DNA of 64,000 bases from contig NC_134419.1 in assembly GCF_030867145.1 (NCBI RefSeq), positions 76,323,403 to 76,387,402 on the forward strand, read 5' to 3'. Below the pieces are notes generated by a model that searched no databases, had not been told where the DNA came from, and was given only the letters and a program-made list of their open reading frames with translations. The stretch comes from Opisthocomus hoazin (Eukaryota > Chordata > Aves > Opisthocomiformes > Opisthocomidae). Shown one piece after another: positions 23,501 to 35,123 of this stretch (within the stretch, counting starts at the first letter, position 1; each line of letters begins with the position of its first letter). Position numbers and translations under genes: made by a program.

Positions 23501-25964
23501 TTAGTCCATGTTTTAGTTTGCCTGTGCCAAAAGCAGTCTTTCAGGGTGGGAAAGCACAGCAAAAGGCAGGAAATATCCAGTGCAAACAAGACGCCAAACA
23601 CCTCCGATTTACATCCCCAGCTGGTTTCCGGCCATTTCTGTGGACATAGGTCAACTGTGGAAAAACATCAGTCAGAGAACTGTCTCGTTTCTTCCTTTTT
23701 CCTACCTGTGGGTGCCTTCATAATTCTGGGATTCCAGCAAACACTGTCGAGTTTTATAGCTGAATAAACCCAGGATCCCCGTCAATGAATTAACCTTCCC
23801 CGGGCTCAGAGGACCCCTGGTCCCGGAGAATTTCCCATCCCGGTGGTCCCCATCCTCCTTCTCCTATGCTCCAGATGGAGGCATAAACACCAGGGATCCG
23901 TCTGCCTTCTAGGCACAAAAAAACCCAGTGTGCTTTGATCACCAAAACCCGGCTGAGAGTCATCCAGGGACGAGACCCTGGGCTGGGAGGATTCATAGGC
24001 TGTTTGATTACGTTGGACACATCTTCTCTTTTCCGCCTTTGGTTCATATTTGTTCATGGGAGAGAAGCGTATGATCTTTTTATAGTCTTCAGATAGCCAG
24101 CCCTGCGGTGCTGGTGTGTTGCAAAGCTGGACACAGTAGGCAATCCACGCTGGATCCGATCCCAGGCCGCGGCAGGTGCTTTGCACATATTGTCCTGCTA
24201 CAGTTTTCGCAGTAGGAGCAGGGGACTTGCCAGTATAAAGTCTCCTTGCCCAGCTTTTCATCCCTTCGGGGACTGAAAGAACAGATTTAGCCATTTTTGC
24301 ATTAATGCAGGCTAGCAATTAAAAACGTGTGACCTAAGTGTGATTATAAAAACGGTGAGAATAGTATTAAGGTTTTATAATTTATGACAGCAAAATCCTC
24401 CACTGAACCACGGGAGTACATATCCTACCGCAAAGCTCTGATTTAATCGAGGAAGTCTTTAAATCCAGACCCAAACAGCTAGCAGGACTTTTTCTAGATG
24501 CGTCGTCTCTTGGTCCTCCTGGACCCGGCTACCATGAGTGATGCTGGTCAGGGTGGCTGCCCATGGGCTCTTCTAAAGCTCAGACTTTCTTTGGGAATAC
24601 ATACTTTCTTCAAAGAGTTAATTGTAGTCTTATCTCAGAAAACAAGGGATTCACGCTTGACCTTCTCATGGCAGCTAGAGTACACGTGTGAATCTCTGTG
24701 CAGATTAAGATACAGAGTTAGTTTACACAGTTGTAGCCCAATACGCTGTTCAAACTCTGCTGAGCTTTTAACGGCAGAGCTTTCCCATCTGATATCCTCA
24801 GGCTTCCCCTGCAAAAGCAAGCTTTGGGTGTCTGCATGCACACAGATGAGAAAAGTGGGGATCTTCTAGGAAATGCTGTGGTTTCATTCCTCAAAAAAAA
24901 AAAATTTACTTCAACGGGTCTTTGTTGCCCACATCGTCCCTCCTGGGTGCCCCTGGACATGGGTGCCCACGGGTCATGGCAACCCGTTGTACATCACTGC
25001 GACCTCAGGCGTGTCAGACCTTGCACGGGGTTTGCTACCTAAGCACCCAAACACGTCACCCTGGCGAGGAATTACGTGGACAAACATTTGAATGTCATTT
25101 CCCCTGCGCAAAAGCTGCTCTGCTTTTTTCCTTTGGCACGCTCCTTTCCAAAAAAGAGCGGTCGTGCCTTTTTTCAAACCCAACTCTCTTTGTATGCAGT
25201 TGCGTTCTGGACCCTGTGGTGCTACTTCCCACACGTGAATTTTTTCCATTGTCCTTGGCAATTATAGGAGTCAAATGCCAAGTGGTGGAAGATTTTTTCT
25301 GTCGCCACAGCATCTGGCTTCCTGGCCGATTGCTCCGTCAGTTGTGCTGCAGACTGTGGAGCTACCTCTGTTCCTGTTGTATGTTTAAATCCATGGATTT
25401 ACTTCGTCCCCATATGCTGTTTTCTTTTCTCACCTTTCAACTGCTTTGAACGTTTTTCCAAGAATTAATACTTCCTTGCGTAATTTCCATATGAGTTCAA
25501 GACACAAAATTTCCCTGGAATGGCTTTTCTCCTTATTTTAGGAAGGTTCTGGGTAAATTGTCCAAGTTCACCCACAGACACATTTATGACATAGCTGAGT
25601 GTTTACTCGTGGCTTTATGACATATGGCATTTGCTCTAAAAGCGACCATATTTTCTGTTAGCTCAGTGCTGCTCAGAAATAGTGATTGTCTCCCTTGGAG
25701 AAAGGCAGGCCTTCCACCCCAAACCACTTTTTCTCTGAAACATTTGGAGTGTTGTCTCGTAGGAAATGCATTAATTTGGTTTGTTCTAATTACCAGAGGA
25801 TACAACAGACTGGTCCTCTGTGAAAGGTAATTTAAAGGCAGGGCTGTTGACAAAATTGTGCAGCACTTCTCAGACAGGAGAGAGAGCGTAAAGCTATTGG
25901 CAAAAACCCACTTTCTTGGTTCACTGAAACAATTAAGGATTAGTAGCATCAGTCTCAGAGATTT

Positions 25965-25976
25965 GGGGGGGGGGGG
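25965..25976. repeat. Homopolymer G12
   Basis: Twelve consecutive G on the plus strand. Other long homopolymers are C12 at 55331-55342, C12 at 60858-60869, G10 at 38891-38900, A12 at 24893-24904, T13 at 27323-27335, A12 at 38459-38470 and T13 at 50220-50232. Confidence 0.9.
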
Positions 25977-28699
25977 TATGTTTTTAATAAATTTTGTATA
26001 AAACCAGATTCTCAGCTGCTATAAATAAACATGTCTTGATGGAGTCATCTGTGACAGCTCAACCAGTTGAGAATCCAGCCCCTCGCTCTCATGTCGATTG
26101 GGGAAATACTTGCAGACAATGCTGGAAAGGAAGAAAAAAGAAAAAAAGTCTTTCAATAACATTAAAGTTCTGCTACCTGCCACGCAGTTCAAAGGTTGAC
26201 CTTTTTTACCTGTAAAGGAAACCTGTCCTGCTGCTGCTGAGCTCAGCACCGCAGAGTGCACCCAGGGAAAGTAATTTCCCACTCATTCCTGATTAAAATG
26301 GACATTTCCGTTCCTCTGCCACCAGCAGCTAAAAAGTGCCTGCACTCATGACACCAGCAGCATGGGAGTCCTGCGTGGAGCTGCTAAGCCGAGATACACA
26401 GTCAGGAGGGGAAAAATCCCTTTGCTGGGTATTTCCATAAAGACCAACTGACCCATCACACAGGTGATGCGTTGATGGTCCTGCCAGCATTGCAGCAAGA
26501 TGCAGCGTTACAAAAGGACAGGGGAACTCCTGCTCCCTACTGGGAGGGTGCACAGATAGAGGAGAACAGGTAGCGCACCCCATAAGTGCTGGCTGGTTCA
26601 TCTCAAACTTTGCTCATCGTGACTTGACCTAAGTCTTGTTAGGAGGAGAGCATTAAATCATGCCTTCCCCAAGAAGGAAGGGGGCAGTGAGGTGACACCA
26701 GTGTTCAGGCAACCTCAGAAGCAGCAGGAGACTCAATAAAAAAATATGCACCATTCTTGAGCTAAGCTGCTAAGTACTCCCACTCCCACCTAGAGTTTAA
26801 AGCCCTGGAGCTGTATAATTGTTTTTTTTAGTGATAGCAGCTAAAACATTCATTCATACAGGAACTCATGCAGAATACATTTAATTAAGCACACAAAGCT
26901 GGGCCAGGAAAGCCAGATTAGCCCCAGAGCAGGCACAGTACATGCCTTGGATGCTCATATTCCTCCCCAGTCATATCACCCCAAAGGGCCACACCAGCCT
27001 GGAAGGCCCTTGCTTGTGTAGGGGTGACTGCCGAGCACCTTTCTGATGGCCATTGGGTGATGGGATGTGCCTGCTTGTCCCCTCTGAGTGTTCGTGACCT
27101 GGAAGAAATTAATGAGCACCCGTTGGACATTACATTTCTTTGGCAGCCAGGATTAAGCCAGAGCAAGTGTGAACGGAGGGCTTAAATTAATAAAAAACTC
27201 AGTATCTGGTTAATTATACCCTAAGCCATGTATATGCCACGAATCAGTAGTTTTACAAACCTGCACAACTGTTCAGCATTGCAATTTTTTCCATTCTACT
27301 ACTACAACAAGAGGGAAACTGATTTTTTTTTTTTTAACATTATGTGGCTACGGGTTACGATAACTTGGAAATGAAGGTTTATGTTACAATGTCAGCGTTA
27401 CCTCAGCTACACCGGAGAAGATTATACAATCTCAGAAGACCATCTGGCAAGAAATTGTTTTTGAAAGACATAAAAGCCAACAGATAGCACTGTTCGTCAG
27501 CTTCACACCATCAGAAACCATTGGTTTCATCTTTGTACAGAGACTATCCATGTCGTCAGTCACATAATATAGAGCAAGAAATAGATAAAGATTCTGTTCA
27601 GTGGCAATTATAGTTATTAAGACCAATAGAGAAATCATTTGCCGTGCTGCCAGCTCAGGGATTACAGATTCGATGCGTGGTTTCAGTGACCTCAGGGCAT
27701 TAGAAGTGATACCCCTCTCTGCACAGTAGATTGAAAAGTATCGATGAGAGAGTCAAGATCAGAGAACAGCAGCTTGCTAAGACATTCCTCTGCCTCTGCC
27801 CATTTACTGCTACGTTAATCTTTCCTTGATCTATTAAATTCCATTTTCTTGGACATTTATTCTGGGGGCATGCAGGAAATGAGCTGAACCTACATCATCC
27901 CATCAGCTGGCACCCTAAAGGGATTCCAAAGCCATGAATCCGAAAGGATATACAGAACCACTCCATAGCCTATATTATCTTCATCGTAGAAATGATCCTG
28001 CATGGACTGCCGTCATCAAAGTAGGTGGGTATGTTGGTATTGACTCCTTCAGGTCAGGAGTGAACCTGCTTGTAGCTACCCTGTATCATGTTAACACACA
28101 TAAATACTTGGGCAAGAAATTCAGAAGCATCTTTGCATATGAATGCTTTTGCCATAAAGGACCTAAATAAGACTGGGCTTTCTTAACTCTGGCACTGCCT
28201 ACTCCGAGCTAATGTCTACTCTCCAGGAGTTTCTGCCTCAAAGAGACAGACTTCAGACAGGTAGTAAAGGGAACCAAAAGAGTAATATAGACTATAATCA
28301 GTACTTTACAAACGCTAGACCGAAGGAGCGATGCCAACACCCTTTGTCAGAGCAACAGGCTTGCTGGAGAAGTCATTGCTGTAATGGAGGATGGCAAGGT
28401 TCAAGCAAAAGTAAAGCACATAGTGCGGATTTCCCTGCTCTTGCACAGTATCTCCAATGGAAAATTAAGCTTTTATAATTTTAGAATTGCAGCTTCAATA
28501 TTACTTCTTAGGAGCCTTGACGGGTTTCAGTCTCCTTCAGTGCTCAGCAGCTTTAGCCCTTAATGTCCCTCAAAATGTTCTCCTCAAAGCAGCAAATTAT
28601 TCACCTTGCTGAGATGATGAGCTGTGACCATGTGTGGTCCCAGCAGGACTTGGAGATGTTCCTTTCTGTACAGCCTTAGGGAAGGCTTTATCATATCCC

Positions 28700-29069
28700 T
28701 GTCTGGAGCAACAGAAGGCTGAGAGGGGACCTTAGAAATGCCTATAAATATCTGCAAGGTGGGTGTCAGGAGGATGGGGCCAGACTCTTTTCAGTGGTGC
28801 CCAGCGACAGGACAAGGGGCAACGGGCACAAACTGAAGCAGAGGAAGCTCCAGCTGAACATGAGGAAGAACTTCTTCCCTCTGAGGGTGATGGAGCCCTG
28901 GCACAGGCTGCCCAGGGAGGCTGTGGAGTCTCCTTCTCTGGAGATATTCCAGACCCGCCTGGACAAGGCCCTGTGCAGCCTGCTGTAGGTGACCCTGCTT
29001 CGGCAGGAGGGTTGGAGTAGATGACCCACCGAGGTCCCTTCCAATCCCTAACATTCTGTGAGTCTGTGA
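28700..29069 (+). mobile_element. CR1 retrotransposon fragment (3' end, about 370 bp)
   Basis: Plus orientation. It starts near the segment encoding EKRRLRGDL (agaaggctgagaggggacc), runs through the ORF2 stop, and ends in cattctgtgagtctgtga. Frame matches include [19 protein letters not shown] and [12 protein letters not shown]. The 5' boundary is approximate within about 10 bp. No clear target-site duplication was seen. Confidence 0.93.
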
Positions 29070-32000
29070 ATACATTATTTAATCTCTCCTTAAGAGGTGG
29101 CCGACATTCAGAATTACGCATGACTTCATTGCTCACAATCTCAGTGAATTCTGGCCTGTAGAGGGATTTTCAGTGTAAAGTTTGTGTCAAAACGCTCCTG
29201 GAGCCAATTAGCATCATACCTGTTATGGTGACAGTCTGCCCGCAGCGGTGTCATGGCCAGGACAGGCCATCCGACAGGTTAGATACGAGCGACTGTGCCG
29301 GTCAGGGGCTAGCTTTGCAAACGTCCCACTGACAGGAGATGGCTATTTCTGGCTTATTCTGGAATCCCCTCTGCTATTTCACTATTAGTAGCTAACAGTA
29401 CGTATGCATCCGTCAGCCGAGCAGCTGCATCTCTAACCAGTTTGGATAGGAATGAATGAGAGGGAAGAGCTACAAGCGTATCCTCTAACGGATGGTGTTT
29501 CAGAACAACCTTCTTCGGGCAATTGTTGTCTATCACTCTGTGTGCACACAATACCATTAGAGTGTGTACCCATGTTCAGCAAGCTGGGGAAAAAAATAAT
29601 AATAATAACAAATAACGGTGATGGTAATAATGGGTCCACGTTGAGCATATATCAGAATTTCTCCCACTCAAGTCACACCCCCTGAATGCTGAGGGCATGT
29701 GGTGATGTATCCCTGCTGAGATTCATTTCACATCATCGGCCCCATCCAGCTCTCCAGCTGCACGTCTGCAGTCCCTCGCAGCAGCCTCTTTACTCTGCGG
29801 CTCAGCGAAAATTGCTCTAATTTATGCCGGTGTTACTGGTAAATGACTGAAGAAAAATACTGCAATGTTCGTAACCAAACAGCTGTACGGTGATGACTTT
29901 GAAGGTGCTGCGGGTGCAAAGGACAGCAGCCCCAAGTGCTGAGCTACAGCCCCTACCTCTAACTGGGGGTGTGCATGGAAAGGGGTGCAGGCACCCAGCA
30001 TTTAGGGAGCAAGGCATCTGCACAAGCGGCACTTGCACTCAGCTGAGGTACTGGGTTCAACAGTAACCAGACTTCTCTGGCTATGCATCTGACTTCTTTT
30101 TCTTCCTTTGTGCTAGCTGACTTGCATTCCTCAGAAGTAGCCACAATTTAAGATTTAGAAAATAATCTATGTGTTCTGAAGAAAATCAGACTTTCTTTTT
30201 CATCTCCTTGTCTCCCTTGCTGTCAAAATCTTATTTTATGTCTTTCTCTTGCAATCCATCTTAACGGTGGCAATGGCACAGGTAACATATGTCTGTGCTT
30301 GATGGACTGAGGGACACTTGTATGACTGAGGGACAACGCCTATAACTAAGTCTTTGTGAAGGATTTGAGAGCAGAAGATACGGTATCCAAGCAGCATCTC
30401 GCTTATTCTAACATAAAGAAGATAGCTCTGCAAACCAAAGTGTCCCACCCACATTCAAAGTTAAAATCCAATGAATGAGCACCCCAGCATATTGAGTCCA
30501 GCCAGCCCAGCTTGCTTTATCCAGGCTTATCACCCTTCCAAGCAGTGTTCTACTAGATCTTCTTTATTCCAGTTAGGAAAGAGAAAAGATGACTTCTCGC
30601 CAATGTGATATTTGGTTAACGGAGTCTAGAAGACCCTGACTGTGATTCCTCCTGATCTTTCGTGACATTTTTTGTGTAACACTCGTATCTGTGCCGTAAG
30701 CAATGGGTCTAGCTGCTAAAACACAATTCAAAAAGGAAATGCAGCTTTTCACAATGTGACATATATTTGAAAACCATTAAACTAAGCAACAGAAATAGCA
30801 CATAGCCTAAATACATTTCCCATTATTTCCATACACAGTTATGTTTATCCTTGGAAACCAGCTTGTACAACATACTTCACTGAAAGAAAAGCAGAGAAAT
30901 GTCTCTGCTACATCACAAATGGAGGTTTTTTTTATATCTTTGTATATTTGACTTACTATTGTCTAACTGTAGGCACTTCAACTAAGTTTCTAGCAGATTT
31001 CAGCACTGAACCTAGCTGTGATGCGGAGGAAGTTCGAAGGAAAGGCTATGCATAACCAGCTCATTTTATCACAATTCACTACATTTTTCTGAGAGCCTGA
31101 GAAGAGGGAGAGAATTCAAGAATATTCTTGTGCACTGAAATTACAAACCAGTCCTTGTTTAGGGTAGTGATGGCAATGGTGAATAACCATTGATTGTTGT
31201 TACCTCTAACAGTTATATTTTAAAAGACAGTTATTGCAGATGAATAATGTATGAGCTTGAAATCACTTCTCAAGACACTTGAAGCCCTTAGCTGAGATGC
31301 ACAGCACAGGCATATTGCTTAGATTGCCTTCAGAGTGCTCTGCTTTATTGTTCTGAAACACTGCATAACAATCTCCCTTAAAACATCAGCTTGGATAAAT
31401 CACACCTACCAGAAGTGGTGATGATTTGTATGAATGAAACTCTTGCAGCTCCTGTGCCTCACGAACGCCTCATGCCCAGGTTGACCATTGCTAACTGTTA
31501 TAACCAGGCAACAGAATTTGAGTTTTCCTAGACAGAAATCATGTTCCTGCATCACCGCAAAGGCTGCTACACGCCCTCTGCTCGTTCTCAAAAGGTAATG
31601 GTTTATTGATCATTGCTGATCAGGCAAACTGGCATTCTGATAAACACACAGGCACCAAATCCCGAGCAGTGTGAGTATCACAACCCTTTCTACACGGCTG
31701 GATTTTTCACCCTAGTGTTCTTGAAATGGCTCCCTTTGCAATTTAAATTCAGATGGAATCATTTCTACTCTGCGCGACATCCAACAAATCACTCCGGAGT
31801 CTGTCCCTTAAAAACGCCGCGCCAGCCCTGACGCCTTGCCTTCCCTGCGCTCTTCTTGCCAGATCTCTTCTCAGAAGGAAACATGATGGTGAGCTGGGAT
31901 GATGCCCTACTGCAAGGGGTTGGGAAATTCGGCATCCCCCAGTCTCCCTGGATGCAAACCTTTGCAGAACAGGCAATATCTAGTGAGTACTTTTCAGACA

Positions 32001-32077
32001 TGGAACTTTTTGGCTCTGCTTCTCTTCTATTAGGAAATCATGCACAGAAAACTGCTAAAAATTAATTAAAGCTGCTA
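29070..32077. other. Intergenic: nothing recognised
   Basis: AT-rich unique sequence with a small (aat)n stretch near 29597-29608. No gene, RNA or mobile element recognised. Confidence 0.6.
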
Positions 32078-32273
32078 AATCACAGAATCACAGAATCACA
32101 GAATAGTAGGGGTTGGAAGGGACCTCTGTGGGTCATCTAGTCCAACCCCCCTGCCGAAGCAGGGTCACCCAGAGCAGGCTGCACAGGACCTTGTCCAGGT
32201 GGGTCTGGAATATCTCCAGAGAAGGAGACTCCACAACCTCCCTGGGCAGCCTGTTCCAGTGCTCCGTCACCCT
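32078..32273 (-). mobile_element. CR1 retrotransposon fragment (196 bp), same subfamily as the long copy
   Basis: It opens with three aatcacag units and ggggttggaagggacctc, and shares the diagnostic 'gggtcatctagtccaaccc', 'gccgaagcagggtcac' and 'cctgttccagtgctcc' with the copy at 16.8 kb. It stops at gtcaccct, where flanking DNA (tatgaaatgcataatc) begins. The minus-strand frame gives [16 protein letters not shown]. Confidence 0.94.
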
Positions 32274-34977
32274 TATGAAATGCATAATCTTGAGTCCAAA
32301 AGAATCAAAGTTAACATCACTCCACAGCGCATCATGTTTCAGCACACTCATTAAATACAGTCTTTAATTACCCAGTTGCGGGGTTTCTGTTCTTCCCTCA
32401 TCCCACATATGACAAAGCGAGGGGGCTCTCTGGAGCCCTGCCCAATGCACAGTGAGTAAGGCAGTGGAGTCGGGCTGCACACGAGTACTGAACAACTCGG
32501 CTCATGGGCAAGCACCATCCACCCTGCAAAGAGAGGAAAGGGCATGCAGTGGAAACCCTGGAATGTCATCGTGCAGTTAGAGACTGTAGAAATCGGCGGC
32601 GATGGTTATCCCAGGAGAGGACCGAGCCCTGAATTATACGGGGCACTCATACAAGAAGGAAAAATCAAAGTATTGCCTTATCCCGTTTTTAAATTTCTGA
32701 TCGTATGAGTGCTTCTCTTGACAACTTCTACCTTCTTTTCCCAGTGTTTCTTCTTACGGGACAGCTTTTTCACGGCTCACAGTAGGAGTATTATTAGTTC
32801 TGCATGGTTTAGTCCTGTGCGCTCTTGGAACCACACCAGCCCCAAAACTTCCCATCCAACTTGTCTTTGCTTTGTGTCCCCAAAAACTCAGTGTCCAGAC
32901 CCCAGCAAGGACCAGTCGGGAAAGCACGCAAAGCGGGAGAGCCAGAGCACCGCTGGAGCGGGCAGGGGGCTGGGAAAGGATCAGCAGCGCAGGGCTGTGT
33001 CTCCAGCTTCACTGACAGGACAGTGAAAGGGCCTGGCTTTACTGCAGGTGGTACGGGGATCTCAGTTTGAACCACATCCTGCGGCTGTGGAGATTTTTAC
33101 AGCAGCGGTTCCATTAGCAGCTGAAGCTCCAGTGCACCCGGCTTCTCCTCCCCTGGATTTGCGGGAGGTGATGCTCTAGGACGACCTATGGGGTGGGGGC
33201 TGTTGGCTACCGCCAGCAGACAACAGAGCAGGAATATTTGGTCTCCCCCAAGCTGTAATGCTCCGAAGGAGCTCTCACGGCCCTTTCAGCCTTACGCTTA
33301 GTACTTTGTGTCAGTTCAGCCAGCCTACAGTTTTAAATTGATTTCATTTGATAGACTCACAAAGTGAGCGGTGATAGCCCAAACGTTAGAAAAAATCTTG
33401 AGCGTATGCATGCGTGCATGTGTACTCCATATCCAACATAGCATGGGATTCATCTCACCTAACTTTAGCTAATTTAATGCTGCATGCCTGCTCTGAGAGT
33501 TGGTGGAGAAAACCAGGAGCACCTGGAGAGCAATCCACCCCACCCAGCTAAAGATGCGTGACTCTTTCCTGGAGATGTGCAAAGCGAGTTCAGGAGACCG
33601 CCAGGAGAAAAGCAAATGTCTCATAAACGTACTGAAAGGTGTCATCACGTTTGGAAAAGCTGAAAAATTCCAGTTAAAATAAGAAAATGTCAGCAAGATG
33701 TAGCAAGCAGAAACCTGTGGGACAAATTCCTGCCAACCAGCATCCACCAGCCCAGTTCTGTTGCCAGTTTCGTGCCGGTGGAAGGCAAACGCTTGCAGCA
33801 GAATTTCTCCAGTCTTCTACAGAGGTAACTAAATCCAATGTGAAATACATTCCTCATGCACAGGTTTGCACTTTAAGTGCTAGGTAAGTAGCTTCTATTT
33901 ATATAATGGGGAATATTCTCTGGTTTAAAAGACCTTTACAAACTTCTGTTTTTCCTATAGAGAAGTATCAGACAGAACAACAGAATTTCAAGTAGCAAGT
34001 GCTTTCACTGCACGGAACCCTATGAATGTACTCCTAAAACATTTTCCTCTGTAGCTTATTCAACACACAGGAAAAATCAAATAGGATTTCTCTTAGCGTC
34101 CCAGCTATGAATAGATGTAAAGCCAGGCAACGTTAGAAGCAGTTTCACAGCTGTTTCAGTACAACAATTTCTTTGTAAATAAAGTGAATGTTATGTCAAA
34201 ACAGCTGTTAAAGTGATTTTATTGAGTCACTGGGCACAAATATCATGTAACTTATCCTTTAATTATTCTGCAATTCTGTAGGTTTCACTAATAAACAACA
34301 TGTGGCAGTGGGATATTAGGGGCTCCTACAAATTGCTGTGCAATTACACTCACAGAGATTTGTGGTGCACGCATTAGAGAACTGTTATGTCTTTATTTTG
34401 GTACTCTGCGCTCTTGAATCTCGAAGGCATCCCCTCATGCACCGCCGTGCCTGGCAGCCACTTTGCGCTGATTTCAGTGGAGGCTGTCAGAGAGCAGACA
34501 CAGATCCCAACACTGACCTTCCCTAAAAGAATTGACTTTTGCCGTTTTTCTTATTACTTTTTCCCCTGAAGTGTAATAGAAGTCTTTTAGATTGAAAATC
34601 ACATCGTTGCACCATGTGTGGAAAAAGCAGAGCTGGCTCCAAAAGTGACTTTAATGGAAGCTGTGCTTCTGTTTAGGTGACAACGATAGCCTCCTTATAA
34701 GCTCTGTATATGACGGACTAGGAATAAGAGTCTGATTTCCACAGCAGTTAAATTTGCTCTGTGCCAACCATAGTTCAAAGCAAGTAGAAACTGAGGTCAC
34801 CGAGAGCAGAGAGCTTCATGGCTCCAAATAATGCTTTTGGTGGGAGGATCTAATGGCTTCAGGTTTCTCTAACTGGAAGAGGCTCAAGCCTAGGTTTGGT
34901 CCTGGCGTACCCACAAAAGACAGCGAGGTCTTCACTGGCTACCCAGTCTCCCTGGGAGCTTCCCAGTAAATTCTCCC
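32274..34977. other. Intergenic: Z-DNA-like tract, otherwise nothing recognised
   Basis: Unique sequence, somewhat GC-richer at 32.8-33.2 kb. It includes the alternating tract at 33402-33425. No coding signal. Confidence 0.6.
33402..33425. repeat. Alternating purine-pyrimidine tract, 24 bp
   Basis: From gcgtatgcatgc to gcatgtgtac every step alternates purine and pyrimidine. Such tracts can adopt Z-DNA under supercoiling; no function is shown here. Confidence 0.7.
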
Positions 34978-35123
34978 GGACTTCAAGGTCAGGTTGGACG
35001 GGGCTTTGAGCAACCTGGTCTAGTGGAAGGTGTCCCTGCCCATGGCAGGGGGGGTGGAAGGTGATCTGTAAGGTCCCTTCCAACCCAAAACATTCTATGA
35101 TTCTACAACTCTATGATTCTATG
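34978..35123 (+). mobile_element. Older CR1 subfamily fragment (ATTCTATG-type 3' end)
   Basis: Contains gctttgagcaacctggtct, ggtgtccctgcccatggcag and aggtcccttccaaccc, then ends in three ATTCTATG-like units, one of them degraded. This is the 3' UTR of a CR1 subfamily distinct from the other copies here, whose 3' unit is ATTCTGTG. It is about 150 bp; the 5' boundary is approximate. Confidence 0.85.

Larger units (their letters stand above)
19552..28699. other. Intergenic: unique sequence with a CpG-rich patch at 22.2 kb
   Basis: No CR1 copy in about 9 kb. It holds a 25-bp direct repeat (20.5 kb), a TATA-like motif followed by a CpG-rich stretch (22.2-22.4 kb), a 76-codon frame with a hydrophobic segment (23.07 kb), and A12, G12 and T13 runs. 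Frames at 23.8-24.3 kb (minus) and 24.9-25.4 kb (plus) look like chance. Confidence 0.6.

Noticed and set aside
23806..24318. 170-codon minus-strand frame
   Set aside because: No domain, no splice context, composition like the flanks; taken as chance.
32133..32351. 72-codon minus-strand frame that seems to fuse host and CR1 sequence
   Set aside because: It is simply the CR1 tail read through from flanking DNA; there is no sign of exonisation.
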